From assembly GCA_905221605.1 (NCBI GenBank), contig CAJNDS010002079.1, positions 2,224,501-2,288,500 of the forward strand: DNA of 64,000 bases, read 5' to 3'. Positions 53,274 to 64,000 of the stretch are shown here, one piece after another (position 1 is the first letter of the stretch; each line of letters begins with the position of its first letter). Source of the stretch: Symbiodinium natans. Its lineage: Eukaryota; Sar; Dinophyceae; Suessiales; Symbiodiniaceae. The notes beneath the pieces are model-generated. The model saw only the letters and a program-made list of their open reading frames with translations. It was not told the DNA's origin and ran no database searches. Both the position numbers and the translations under genes were made by a program.

Positions 53274-53909
53274 ATTCGAGCAGCCGGTGTCAGGTCTCTG
53301 GTGGACCGTGGTTACATGGTGATAGCACATCTTCGTGGTGAGTATATGATTGCTGACCTGTTGACAAAATTGATGAGTGGACAGGTTTATGCGAAGCAAA
53401 AGGCGCTTTGGGGTCTCCAAATGTTGGTGCAAGGAACTGACTTGAAAAGGGCCTCTCTTGCAATGGCGGTCATGATGGTGGCTGCATCTTTGCAAGGGAT
53501 GGCAGCTGGTGGAGAAGAAGCGTCAATTGCTGGATTCTTTTGCTCAGAAGAAGGGGTGTGCAGGGTCGCCAACACATCTGCGGTGATGGTTCTGGCTCAA
53601 GGTATTGAAATGGTTAGCAGCAATGCAGACCTTGTTGCATATTTGGTGGCAGCGATTATACTCTGGGAATTGGCCTGGTGCCTCTTTCGGCGGCTGTATA
53701 GATGGCTGTGGGTCAAGAAAGTGGTGGTTATTCCCGCGAGTGCCACTTTGTATACAACGGTGGGTGGGAACTGTATGCACGCAAGCAGTGACTGTGATGT
53801 TCTGCGATATTCACAGCCCAGGGCTAAGACGCTTTGCAAGCATTGCCTCAAGGATGGCTGGGTGGTGAATGCTGAGTTCCTTGGTGAGGAACGGGCCGCT
53901 GGAACGTAG
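53249..53909 (+). CDS. pol: Pol part 3: end of RNase H plus membrane/zinc-ribbon tail
   Basis: It begins with the end of RNase H (RAAGVRSLVDRGYM, then HLRGEYMIADLLTKLMSG, the usual AD-LTK end of copia pol). It continues about 160 residues beyond the normal end. The tail has a hydrophobic segment ASLAMAVMMVAASLQGMAA (53451-53507), a second LVAYLVAAIILWELAWCLF followed by RRLYRWLW (53631-53687), and a Cys/His motif H-x4-C-x13-C-x2-C (53778-53846; CMHASSDC to CKHC). The Cys/His part resembles small zinc-ribbon motifs at the ends of some nucleases. The tail would anchor or target the protein, but its job is unknown. Stop TAG at 53907. Confidence 0.75.
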
Positions 53910-54098
53910 ACTTTTTCAAATGTGAGGTGAAGAAATCCTCAATGGTAAGGGATTCGGCCAATGAGCTGAAGGTTCGTCCTGGAAAGACGTTAAACCATAA
54001 CATGCATTCCAAGCAGCTGGCTGCTGTCCTAATGACAGCTTTTGGCCCAAAAGTCTGCACCTCCAGTTGTGTCCTAAGAAATCCTAGGACAGGGGGAG
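53910..54098 (+). promoter_or_regulatory. 3' untranslated region with polypurine tract
   Basis: The sequence ACAGGGGGAG (54089-54098) directly abuts the 3' LTR and fits a polypurine tract that primes plus-strand synthesis. Confidence 0.8.
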
Positions 54099-54316
54099 TG
54101 CGGAGCTGCAATTTGTATTGAAGAAAAGAGTTGGTGATGAAGAATAAAGGGTCAATGTACCCGCTACCATTTGGGCTCAAGATCGGGCCATGCGCCTAGA
54201 GAACAAAGGGTGCTTGGTGTTTTGGGTTGGTTTGTTGTTGGTTTGTCCAGGGGAATCAAGGGCTTCTGTTGGGGTTGACTGTTTTGTTCCCTGTCCTCCT
54301 TCGGTTGCCCCCCGTA
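54099..54316 (+). repeat. 3' LTR
   Basis: 218 bp, one difference from the 5' LTR. The AATAAA is at 54143-54148 and the spliced-leader-like segment at 54161-54181. Confidence 0.95.
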
Positions 54317-56539
54317 TAGGGTTTAGGGTTTATTTAGGGTTTAGGGTTCAGGGTTCGGGGCTTGGGGTTTGGGGTTTAGGGTTCAGGGTTTAGTTGGGGC
54401 CGAGGGCTTGGGGACTAGGATTTCGAGTTTAGGGTTTGGAGTTGAAGGATCTGGGGGCGTAGGCTGTTGAGATTGGGGATCTAGGTTTTCCAGGCTTCTG
54501 CGCTGGAAGGTTCACATCGGGGCTTCTGGGCTTGCCGTGCTGGGCCTTAGCTTTTGAGTCAGTGTTTCCCTGCCTTGTGGACAAGATGAACCCTATACCC
54601 TTGGGGGTCAGATGCCCTATACTAGTGTAAATACTGTTAAGGTACATGAACCAGAACCCTTCTAGGGTTCATATTGAAGCTGGGTTTATGTTACTGTTTT
54701 TGGTGAGTGTATATAAGGTTCCTTTTTAATATTGGTGAGTGTATATACCTGGTGTCCTTTTGGGGATACAAGAAATATAAACCGTACTTCATATGGTCCC
54801 CAACGAGGCGTGCGCTATTGCCTTGGAGCAGCCTGGCCATCTCTTGCAATCCGTCGGCGGCAAAGTCGATCGCTGGCTTTTCCATCTTCTTCCGGCGGGG
54901 ACTCACAGGGAGCCTTTCAGGGGCTTAGGATTTAGGATTTAGGGTTCGGGGGCTTAGGGTTAGGGTTTAGGGCTAGCCCCAAACCCTACAGCCTAAACTC
55001 TCAGGGTTCAGGGAGTGGGGGATGAGGGACTGGGTGGGGTGTGAGGGAGGGTTGTGGTTGCCTGCTGCTTCTCTACATTTTTGGGTCCTTCAGGGAGGGG
55101 AGTTCATGGGGGAGGCACCTAGGGAACCCTCGAAAGACTTAAAGAGTAACAGGGAGTAGAAGGTATCCTTGCATTACGTACGCCCCTTGTACCCCTTTCT
55201 TAAGAGCCCTATAAATCCTAAACCCTAAACCCTAAACCCTAAACTATAGGTTCTTGCGGAGTCGCTTTGGGAGATCGTCTTTCCGGGCCTGAGGGTTTAC
55301 AATTTTAGGGACTCGGGCCCCTGAACCCTAAACCCTAAGGACCCCTACCCCCTCTAGATCCTAAGTCCTAAGACCCTCTAAAACCCCTAATAGAACCCAA
55401 TTAACCCTATCAAACCCGATAAACCCTTCAAACACCCAGTAGAGTGGCTCTGCAGCTCGATCGCGCAGCGAACTTGTCAGGGGCGGGGGTCCCCCAAACG
55501 TCCCCAAAGTGGGTTCTTAAGCTAGGATGCCCAGTAGTACCCTTATTCCCTTTTTGGGGCTAGGTTACTGGGCAGCCTAGTAAGCTTAAACTCACTTGCC
55601 GTCAGTGCTTTCTTTCTTGTTTGTGGCGTGGTGTTTTTGTTTCTTTTTGGTTCTAAACCCTAAACCCCAAGTGGGGTGTAAGGAGCATCCACGGTGTTTA
55701 GTGTTTAAGGTGACCTCATGAGATGAAAACGAAGAGGCGACGAAGTCTGGTTCTGAGGGTCCTCAATTAGTTGCCCTACTTCGAAATCACCAGAGCTTTA
55801 GGGTTTAGGGTTTAGGGTTTAGGGTTTGCCGGACCCTGGGTACGACGCAGCAACCGACCCGCACCACTGTAGAACTGTAGAGTACCCCAAACCCTTATGG
55901 ATTTTGGGCCCGTGCACCCCTCAGCATAGAGATACCTTGCAATCCTGAAACGCCAAACCCTAAACCCAAGAACCCATCACCCTGAACCCTACACCCCCAA
56001 CCCTAAACCCGAAACCCTAAACTCCCAGAATTTTCAAGTCGACTCAAGGCGCTTGGCATCTGCCTAGTCTTCACGACAATAGTCGGCCTGCAGTTCCTTG
56101 GGTGAAAACCACAGCGGGGTTTAGGGTGTAAGGTTTCGGGTTTAGGGTTCTGGGTTTGTGCTTTAATTTCGGAGAGCCAAGGGGCAGTAACAAAGAGAAC
56201 TAGACGTACCCCTAAGTGTGGCTGCACGTACTTCTACCTTTGGTTTGCCATTAACTCTAAACCCTAAACCTACTTCATCCTACATCTCATCGCCCAGGAA
56301 CCTCCAATAGGCATCTTCTGAGGGGCTTGGGGTTTTGGGGTTTGGGCTCAACCTGGGGGGGAGGGAGGCTTCTTGTAAGGAAATCAAGATTGTTTGGCCG
56401 GTTTGGGGGGGGACTCCTTTCTTCCTCTGCAAAAGCTCTAAGCCCCAAACGGCCCTGTAGGGTTTAGGGTTCAGGGTTCAGGGTGCAGGGTTCTTGGGGT
56501 TAGGGTTTAGGGCAGCTGTCCAGCCAACGAAGCCGGACT
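54317..56539. repeat. Telomere-like motifs and unique sequence, one family A element
   Basis: The interrupted TTTAGGG array resumes at 54317-54395. Short arrays occur near 55218-55245 and 55798-55828. A family A introner lies at 55522-55580. Open frames at 54691-54935 and 56003-56227 have no family features. Confidence 0.6.
55522..55580. mobile_element. Introner family A, copy 3 (internally deleted)
   Basis: At 59 bp this is the shortest copy. It starts CTAGGATGCCCAGTAG and ends ACTGGGCAGCCTAG, flanked on both sides by TAAG (4-bp target duplication). It lacks the middle part of copies 1 and 2 but keeps both ends. Confidence 0.9.
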
Positions 56540-56850
56540 TTTCGTTTGTTAGGAGCTCATGTCTGGCGGAACGGCCGCCAGAATCGAGGGCTCTGTGTAA
56601 TATGAGGATTTCCTAAATACTCCTCAGCTCCTGTAATCCTTATCAAAGGATCCCCCAACGCGGGTACCCCCAATTCCGGAAACCCCCCTAACCCGAAACC
56701 CTATAACCTAAACCCTAAACCCTAAACCCTAAACCCTAAACCCTAAACCCTAAACGCTGCATCCCAAACCTTAAGCCGGATGAGGTACTGGCGCCAGCGG
56801 CAGGATGAGTCTGACTCGTCCAGTTCAGATCAAGAAGTGCCACTCACTCG
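56540..56850 (+). CDS. Two possible C-terminal exons, unknown proteins
   Basis: Piece one ends ELMSGGTAARIEGSV and a TAA near 56599. Piece two (56777-56851) reads MRYWRQRQDESDSSSSDQEV then PLTR and TGA. Both look like coding 3' ends, but a CCCTAAA array (56703-56755) lies between them and nothing links them. Confidence 0.25.
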
Positions 56851-56851
56851 A

Positions 56852-57542
56852 TGAAGGCTGCTAGGGTTTAGGGTTTGGGGTTTAGGGTTTAGGTTTAGGG
56901 CCTCGGGCTAGCTCCAGCCGGCTTGAGCTTTTGCAAGGCCCAGACCTGGAAGGATGTAAACCCCAAACCCTAAACCTAAACTTTACAGGGTTCAGGGAGC
57001 CATTCGAAGGAACCCTTAAGGGGCTAGATCCTCACAGGTCTGGGAAGTGCCCCTGATCTTTGGCTGTTCTCTTTTTTCTGGGAGAGCTTCCTGGGAACCT
57101 CCGCACACAGCACCTCCCCCTCACCCTCCTCTCCCTCCCCCACCTCCACCCTCACCCTCCCCCACCTCCGCCCCCCAACGTTTCGGAGCAGATAGTAAGT
57201 AGTTTTAGGTCACTGGGATTCATTAGTCCGAGCCGGTGATTTTTGGTGCAGGTGGTTGTTTTGTGCGATGGGCTTCGGAAGGGCCCCCACGGGCTCACCA
57301 GAACGTCTCAGACTTGGCCAGGGGGCTGTGCCAGAAAGACTTCCGAGTTTGGGTTGAGGGTTTAGGCTTCATGGTTTAGGGTTTAGGGTTTGGGGGATTC
57401 GGGATTCGACACATACAGACCTCTCTTTCTTCAACATGTAGACAAGAATCTGCACGGATTCTGGGAGCCCATAGAACAATGAAGTGCTGCAGAGGGGCTC
57501 GGAAAGGCTTAGTACGTGTTGAAGGCATATATATATATATAG

Positions 57543-57576
<34 letters not shown>

Positions 57577-57582
57577 ATATAG

Positions 57583-57613
<31 letters not shown>

Positions 57614-60600
57614 CATATACACACCATGTTGGGGGGCTGAAGGGCCGAATGAGTGGGTTAGACCTCTAGCTATAACTGGGCTCCAAGTGCTGCATTGCAT
57701 GTGCCTGGCTTTCAACCTGCCCTCTGTGTAGATTCTCTGGCCACTCGCGACCTCTGAAACTTTCCTCGAAACCCTAAACCCCCAACCCCAATCTGTAGAA
57801 ATTCTTAGGGTCGCCTAGGGGTGCCCACCTTACCCAGCAACCACAAAAGCGACTGTCCTCAACTTCATTACGTTCGGCCTCAGGAGCTCTGTACGAATAC
57901 GGGAACATATGAAAAGAGACATCTGGGACCGAACATGTAGCTGTGAATAGACGTATACGTACGCATATGCAGAGAAATATGGTTATACATATACAGAGAG
58001 ATTTAGATGTGCATTCTATGTATACATATATATATATATATGTATGTATAACGGTATACATCTAAAGTGTGTGTACATATATGTATATACACGGTCACGA
58101 GTTCAGGGTGAAAACCGCGCTTCCTCGCTATTATTATGATTATTACTACTACGTCTATTGTTTTTTGTTCTTTCTTACTGTTATTATTGTTGTTTTTATT
58201 GTTATTGTTATATCGAGCATTTGATGGCTAAGCCCGAAACACCTAATCTCGGAATCCCAGCCACCCCAGCATTGGCTCAGCGCCGAAACCCCTAAACTGC
58301 CTAAACCGCCTAAACCTTAAAGGCCCTAACCCTGAACCCCTAACCACTAAACCCTCAACCCCCCAACTCCTTAGCCCAACTTTTTCGGCTCAATGTGCAG
58401 AGAAGCTTGGGCCGAGGGGGCCCTCACCATGGCCAACATGGACAACGCCAAGGCGCATGTAGGGACCTAGGGGTTTAGGGGGTTTAGAGGCTTGGGGAGT
58501 TCAGGGTTTAGGGGTTTGAGGTTTGGGGAGTCAGGAGTTTAGAGGTTTTGAGGATTTAGGGCTTTAGGGGCTTACAGATTTAGAGGGTTAGAGGCGTAGG
58601 GGTTTGGGCATTGAAGAACGTTGAAGGTTTAGAGCTTTGGGGGTTTCGGTAGTTGGGGATTGGGGTCCTGGGCTTAAAGTTACTTGGGGCTTTTGTAGGG
58701 TTTTTGTTGGGGTCTTGTAGGATAATCCTAGGAGGTTAATGGTTCTTACTAGCCAATTACTACTTGTGCTTAGAACCCACTTTTGAGCCCCTAAGTGCCT
58801 TAATATGGTTATAAGTACAGTTAGAAGTACAGTTATTCTTGGTTAATACAGCACCATGAACCTCCAAGTAGAGGCCGGCAGGTCTAACCCTAAACTCTAA
58901 ACCCTAAACCCTAAACCCTAAATCTCTCAAGCCCATGACGCCCGAGGTCAGCGTCGAAGGCGAGCTTTCACGACAGACGCTGGCCTGCAAACATTAGGGT
59001 TTAGGGTTTAGGGTTCAGGGTTTAGGGGGTAGCTTTGGAACCTACGGTCCGTTTCAGTCACATAGTAGAAGCTCGAAAGCGGGCAATGCTCACATAGCCG
59101 GGATGGTCCAGAGGTATTGCAGCAGGCAGCTTTGTACACGCATCAAAGAGGGATGAAGGAGTTCTGCTGCAGTCGGGCACAGTTCAGCGGAGGTACATTC
59201 TCACAAGCACCACGCAATACGAGCGGTCAGAAGTCTTCTTGCCTGACAGCCAACCCTAAACCCTAAACCCTAAACCCTAAACCCTAAACCCTGAACCCTC
59301 TCTATCCTTATAGATTTAAACCCTATTAACTTTTTGGTGCGTTTACCCCCCGTTGTTGAGCATTTTTTGGTGCAATCGGCACCGTTAAACCCTAAACCCT
59401 AAACCCTAAACCCTAAACCCTAAACCCTAAACCCTAAACCCTAAACCCTAAACCCTAAACCCTAAACCCTAAACCCTAAACCCTAAACCCCAGCCCCTCT
59501 GAACCCTAACCTTGGGCCTTGCCACAAGGCCTCGAAGTGAGCTTTCTGTTCACCTGTAGGGGTAGTAGGGTTTAGGGTTTAGGGTTTGGGGTTTGGGGTT
59601 TGGGGTTTAGTTTAGGGGTTAGGGTTTAGGGTTTAGGGCTTAGGGCTTTTATGGTGGCACGGCTTTTTGGGCAGTGGCCGCACGGCTTGGCGTCGGCAGA
59701 CCTCCCGTCGGCCTGACTGACCCCCAAATTAGGGTTTGCTTAGGGCTTAGGGCATAGGGCTTAGGGTTCAGGGGAACCCGAAACCTTTAACCCTCAGAAA
59801 GGGTTTCTGGACCCTAAATCCTAAACCTTAACCCTTCACCCTACTCTTGACCTTAAACTCTTAGGGCCTTAGGGCTTGACGAGCCCAATCCTCCAAACCC
59901 CAAGCCCTAACCCCTAAGCGAGGTTGCATTGTAGGGTTTAGGACTTAGGGTTTGACCGGGTATGCCCGTAGACCCCAAACCCACACAACCTGCATGGAAG
60001 GAATGAGCTGCGACGCCCACGCACGGCTGAAGGCCACATCTACCGATGCAGCATCTTGTCTGGGAGAGCGTTCTTGCCCTAAACCCCTGGAACCCTAAAA
60101 CCCGAAAGCCCAAAACCCTGAAACCCCAAAGCCCTACACCCTAAACCCCTTGACCCTGAACCCCCTTGATGTATGGCCCTGAGCATTGAAGCAATAGCCC
60201 TTAGCCCTAATTAAACCCAAATCCCGAACCCTAGCCCCAAAACTGAGGCATCGTGCTGGGGAACACACCGCTCACGCCGCAGCAGGCCTCCACCCCCCCG
60301 CCCCCACTGCGCTTTGCGCGTTGAGGTTTAGTAGGGTTGAGGGCTTTATTGGGGTTGAGTTAGGGCGGTTTAGGGTTGAGAGTGGGGGAGCACCTTGTAT
60401 AGGCAGGGGACTACGTATGCCAGCATACTACATTCCAAACCCCCAGAACCCAAACTCCCAAAATTCCAAACTCCGAGCCCTCAGCAGCCCTAAGCCCTAA
60501 GCCCTAAGCCCCAAACCCTAAGCCCTGTAAGCCCTAGGCCCTAGGCCCCAAACCCTGCCAACAAGGAACTGCTGCGCCACAACTGCTGCCGGTCTTCTGC

Positions 60601-60970
60601 AGACGACTGCGCGTCAGGGAGCTCTTGGGGTTTCGGGTTGAGGGTTCGGTGCTGAGGGGGTTTCACGCGTCAAGGCTATGAGAAGTTTAGGGTTTCGGGA
60701 TGTTTCGGGTTTGGGGCAACCGCGATCCTACCAATGGCCCAGAAGCCCTGGCCCTATAACCCCACAAGAGCCCTACCAACCGTTTCAACCCTGAACCCTG
60801 GAACCAAAAAGTAAGCCCTACAAACCCTATAATCCCGAATTAGCCCTGGAAACTCCAGAAGCCACAGAAGCCCTAAACCCTAAACTTTAAACCCTAAACC
60901 TTGAATCCTAAACCCTAACCGCCCTAAACCCTAAACCCTAAACCCTAAACCCTAAACCCTAAACATCCTG
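56852..60970. repeat. Arrays, TA microsatellites and a family D element, no gene
   Basis: TA-rich microsatellites lie at 57527-57625 and 58018-58090, a C-rich tract at 57112-57180, a family D element at 58729-58870, and CCCTAAA arrays at 59253-59290 and 59385-59490 (about 15 units). Many degenerate TTTAGGG and CCCTAAA words occur throughout. No exon is recognised. Confidence 0.65.
58729..58870. mobile_element. Candidate inverted-repeat element, family D, copy 2
   Basis: The left end TAGGAGGTTAATGGT is mirrored by ACCATGAACCTCCAAGTA. It is 142 bp long and non-coding, related to 15854-16166. Confidence 0.6.
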
Positions 60971-60978
60971 GCTCCCGC

Positions 60979-61212
60979 AGGAAGACTTCCCCAAGTGGAT
61001 CGACCGGTTGGCGCGCTCCCTGGCCAAAGCGCAGGAGGCTGGGGCGGGGATTAGGGTTCAGGGTTTTGGATTTAGGGTTTAGGGGTTTGGGGCTTGGGGT
61101 TTAGGGTTTGGGGTTTAGCCCCTAAACCCCTAAACCCGAATGATGCGCCCCTTGGAGAGGGCTCATGCCTCAGGTCATGGGCCTCGCGGCCCCCCGTGCT
61201 CCTGCCCCCGTG
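60979..61212 (+). CDS. Two possible exons of one gene, family unknown
   Basis: Exon one, 60979 to about 61040, follows an AG and reads EDFPKWIDRLARSLAKAQEA. Exon two, about 61150-61210, reads LMPQVMGLAAPRAPAPVLEA. The first ends near a TTTAGGG-like array and the second ends GGAAGCAG directly before GTTTAGGG, which would give a GT donor. Coding character is good, but no family is recognised. Confidence 0.4.
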
Positions 61213-61841
61213 CTCGAGGCCGGAAGCAGGTTTAGGGTTTGGCGTTTAGGGTTTAGGGTTTAGGGTTTGGGGTTTAGGGTTTAGGGTTTGGGGTTTAGGG
61301 TTTGGAGTTTAGGGTTTTGGGTTTGGGGTTTAGGTTAGGGTTTCGGGTTTACTGGGGTTCAGGGAACCGCTGCTCCCTGAGCTCTAAACCATTGCGTGGA
61401 GTCCACGGCCCTAACTAAACCCTAGGCCCTAAACCCTAAACCCTAGGCCCTAGGCCCTAGGCCCTAAAGTAAAGCCCGAAGGGCCCCTGAAATTTTGGGA
61501 GCCGTCAGGTGGACTAATTGGGGGGGTAGCATTGTTTTTTTTGTGTTTTTCGAGGGTTAGGGATCAGGGTTTAGGGTTTTGAGGGGGGAGTGGGCGTCGC
61601 ATTTGGGGTTTAGGGAATCCCTGGTTTAGGGTTTAGGGTTCAGGGCTTGGGGCAGCTGACCCCGACATTTTCGGGCTCAGGGCAGGTTTGGAGTGTATGT
61701 TAGGGTTTTGCGAGTCGCCGATTACAAGCCTTAAAGCTCAAACCCTAACAGTTGGGGCTTAAGCTATGCAGTAGCCTAAACTCGGGAGGTATAATAGGGA
61801 TTAGAATAGGGGGTGCTATAATCCCTATTAAGGTTCTGGCG

Positions 61842-62155
61842 CCCTGCAAAAGTCCTGCAAATACCAAACAAAACGGAAAAAGTGTAGGAACAACATCTGC
61901 GGGTCAAAATTTGCCGGGATCCCCTTGGCACCCTGCAAAAGTCCTGCAAATACCACACAAAACGGAAAAGGGTAGGAACAACATTTGCGTGTCAAAATTT
62001 GCCGGGATCCCCTTGGCACCCTGCAAAAGTCCTGCAAACACCACACAAAACGGAAAAGGGTAGGAACAACATTTGCGGGTCAAAATTTGCCGGGATCCCC
62101 TGGGCACCCTGCAAAAGTCCTGCAAATACCACACAAAACAGAAAAGGGTAGCGCA
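61842..62155 (+). repeat. 88-bp tandem repeat, about 3.5 copies
   Basis: Units start at 61842, 61931, 62019 and 62107 (spacing 89, 88, 88). Each contains CCCTGCAAAAGTCCTGCAAA and 'tttgccgggatcccc'. Open frames across it on both strands derive from the repeat; the period is not a multiple of three. Units are contiguous without spacers. Confidence 0.95.
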
Positions 62156-64000
62156 AAAGTGCTAGTTGTAATCACGGTACAACTGTACCTCTCACTCTGC
62201 AAAGATAAGCCCCTGACCTTGTTTGCTGTGGCATGGTTGTCATAGAGCGGCTTCAGAAGACTACGAACCCTAATTCAAACCTTAAAACCCTAAAGCCTGC
62301 GTGTGGACTCGAGTTCCCTTACTAGCCCCCCATTGAAAACTAAACCCTAAACTCCGTAGGGTTTAGCTTAGGGTTTAGGGTTCAGCCCTACAGTGTGTGG
62401 CTCGCCGGTCTTGGCTAGCATTTTGCAGGAACTGCTCCCGCCAGAAAAGCAATCTTAGGGTTTGGCTTTAGGGTTCAGGGTTTAGGGTGGTTACATGGTC
62501 CCTTAGTATGGGCCCTTAAAAAGGGGACTCCTTATATACCCCTTATATACCCTATTCAACCCAATGGCCCATACTTCAGAAGCCTTGAAGGGAGGTAAGG
62601 AGCCATGTTCAGGGCCCATGTAACCCGAAACCCTAAACCCGAAACCTTAAACCCTAAACCCAGAAACCCATATTAAGGGGCCCCCTTAGAGCGAAGCTAT
62701 GTGCTTGTCAACAAGCTGCAATCGTCGAAGAGCTGGGCAAGAGCGGCAGTGCTTCGAAAGAAGCATTCCCTAAATCCTAAACCCTAAACCCTACACCCTA
62801 AACCCTAAACCGCCTGGTGTAGGGGCATGTACAAGGGATGCACTTGCAACAAGGACGTCGCCATGATAGTTGCTTTTTCGGTGGCTCTTATGCGAATAGT
62901 AGCTTATGCCCGGCAGGGTTATGGGGTTTGGGGGATGCTCGAAGAACTGGCCTTCAGCCCCAAAGCCCAGACCTGTGTAGGGTTTGGGGTTGAATATGGT
63001 CTAATGCCAGCTTTGAACCCGACGCCACAACCCAACATCAGCCGATCTGCTGTCTAGGGTTTAGGTTTTTGGTGCCATTTTAATTAGGTCTAGGTTCCCT
63101 TCTATCTAAAGTAACCCTGAAAATCTACACCTTAAACGCTAAACCCTTTAACTAGGACGGATTTAGATCTATCTACATTCCTCTGGTCCCAAAATCCTAA
63201 GCCCTGAGCCCTACCCCCGGGGCTGCCTTTAGGGTTACATCCCGTCTTGGGCAGGGGCCCGTGGTGGGAAGGCACCGTGCCTGGAGCCAAGCCTCGAAGC
63301 GTAAGCCCGGGTTTAGGGTTTAGGCTTTAGGTTTTAGGGTTTGGGGTTTGGGTTTAGGGTTTAGGGTTTAGGGTTTCAGGGTTTAGGGTTTAGGGTTTAA
63401 GGTTCAGCGTTAGAGTTTAACCCTCAACCCGACGCCCGAAAAGCATGTGCACCTTCTAGCCATGAGGGTGCAGGACTTCCACAGGAGAATGGCATGCTCC
63501 AATTGTTGTGTCCCTGTGCCCCCCCCTACCTTTGTATAAAACAGGGTCCACTGATAGTTCTTTAGGGTTAAGGGTGGGGATTAGTTGAGGGTCGATGGGG
63601 CTACAAAGCCTCTTGTTCTCGGGTTTCCGCAGACCACTTGAATACTGACAAGGCACGTGCAACTTGGCCACCGTCACGACTTTCGTACCGTCTTTTCAGA
63701 CATGGATAGCTGGAATGATGATTCAGGGCCCTACAAACCCGACGCCCCCTGTAAAGTCGTGAAACCGACATCCCAGCATCTGACTACCCCTAAGAGAAAC
63801 AAAACTGAGGCACACTTCCCTTTTTTTCTGGGTATAAAGGTTACCCTAAACCCTAAACCCCAAACCCTAAACCCTAAACCCTTTTCGAAAAGTTTAAAAG
63901 GATTTCCAAGTGTGTTAGGAGGCTTTAGAAGGTTTTTTAAGGGCTGCAATAGCTTGCTGGGGGGTGTCGACCTGTCCCGGAGGCCCAAAAACACGGAAAA
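62156..64000. other. Non-coding stretch with a family C element
   Basis: Apart from a family C element (62490-62624), this has short TTTAGGG/CCCTAAA arrays (62640-62665, 63310-63400, 63843-63880). A possible exon-like piece at about 62690-62766 (SYVLVNKLQSSKSWARAAVL) is too weak to call. Confidence 0.5.
62490..62624. mobile_element. MITE family C, copy 3
   Basis: The left end GTTACATGGTCCCTTA is mirrored by AGGGCCCATGTAAC. It is 135 bp long. It shares the 'gggccctt', 'ccttatatacc' and 'ccatacttcagaag' words with the other copies, partly in inverse orientation. Confidence 0.8.

Larger units (their letters stand above)
44617..54316 (+). mobile_element. Ty1/copia-class LTR retrotransposon with extra enzyme domains
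   Basis: A full-length 9,700-bp element with two 218-bp LTRs that differ at a single base (44762 G, 54244 T). It is flanked by TAGGG (44612-44616 and 54317-54321), and removing it restores an unbroken TTTAGGG array. Gene order is gag, protease modules, methyltransferase-like, integrase, dioxygenase-like, RT, RNase H and tail. Integrase upstream of RT is the Ty1/copia order. Near-identical LTRs imply recent insertion. Three frame changes divide the coding region (47003-47064, about 51418-51451, about 53250-53273). The LTR ends are TG...TA, where TG...CA is usual. Confidence 0.95.

Noticed and set aside
61752-62245. Open frames on both strands and a CRISPR-like look
   Set aside because: They come from the 88-bp tandem repeat. 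Units are contiguous, there are no spacers, and the genome is eukaryotic.

Overview
This window looks like nuclear DNA of a dinoflagellate, most like a symbiodiniacean. Four observations support that. Short TTTAGGG/CCCTAAA arrays occur throughout in both orientations. Exons are short, and every intron I could resolve ends AG before an exon starting with G, with mostly GA or GC donors instead of GT. The long terminal repeats of a retrotransposon carry a sequence resembling the dinoflagellate spliced leader. The recognisable gene families (beta-helix/GCC2-GCC3 multi-pass membrane proteins, single-domain voltage-gated channels with EF-hands, tandem CCCH fingers) are typical of these genomes. Every gene I can read lies on the + strand.

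Layout: 1-2292 is a decayed reverse transcriptase/RNase H retroelement with at least five frame changes. From 3018 to about 11690 lies a multi-exon gene for a large membrane protein: beta-helix repeat exons, two of them within an imperfect tandem duplication, then a Cys-rich GCC2/GCC3-like exon, then transmembrane exons. At 16730-17665 is a complete three-exon gene for a 212-residue tandem CCCH zinc-finger protein. From 22623 to about 26875, and perhaps to 28066, is a voltage-gated cation channel gene with two EF-hands. Its ten resolved exons stay in frame only with GA/GC/GT donors and AG|G acceptors. Several introns keep 4-bp target-site duplications, and two coincide with repeated inverted-repeat elements (introners). 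28.9-38.4 kb is mainly repeats: a 375-bp satellite, hairpins, MITE-like elements and telomere-like arrays. Scattered putative exons of unknown genes occur at 38.4-43.1 kb, 56.5 kb and 61 kb.

The standout is a young 9.7-kb Ty1/copia-class LTR retrotransposon at 44617-54316. Its 218-bp LTRs differ at one base, and a 5-bp target duplication (TAGGG) shows it inserted into a telomere-like array. Besides gag, integrase, RT and RNase H, its pol reading frame appears to carry two tandem aspartic-protease modules, a cytosine-C5-methyltransferase-like domain, a 2-oxoglutarate/Fe(II) dioxygenase-like domain, and a C-terminal tail with two hydrophobic segments and a Cys/His zinc-ribbon-like motif. A DNA-methyltransferase-like and a base-oxidase-like module in one element, in a lineage known for heavy CG methylation and 5-hydroxymethyluracil, is the best candidate here for a new system. 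Three frame changes separate its coding segments. One is at the usual gag-pol junction. At least one of the others probably is a single-base lesion or sequencing error.

All calls come from reading the sequence. No database search, alignment or transcript evidence was available.
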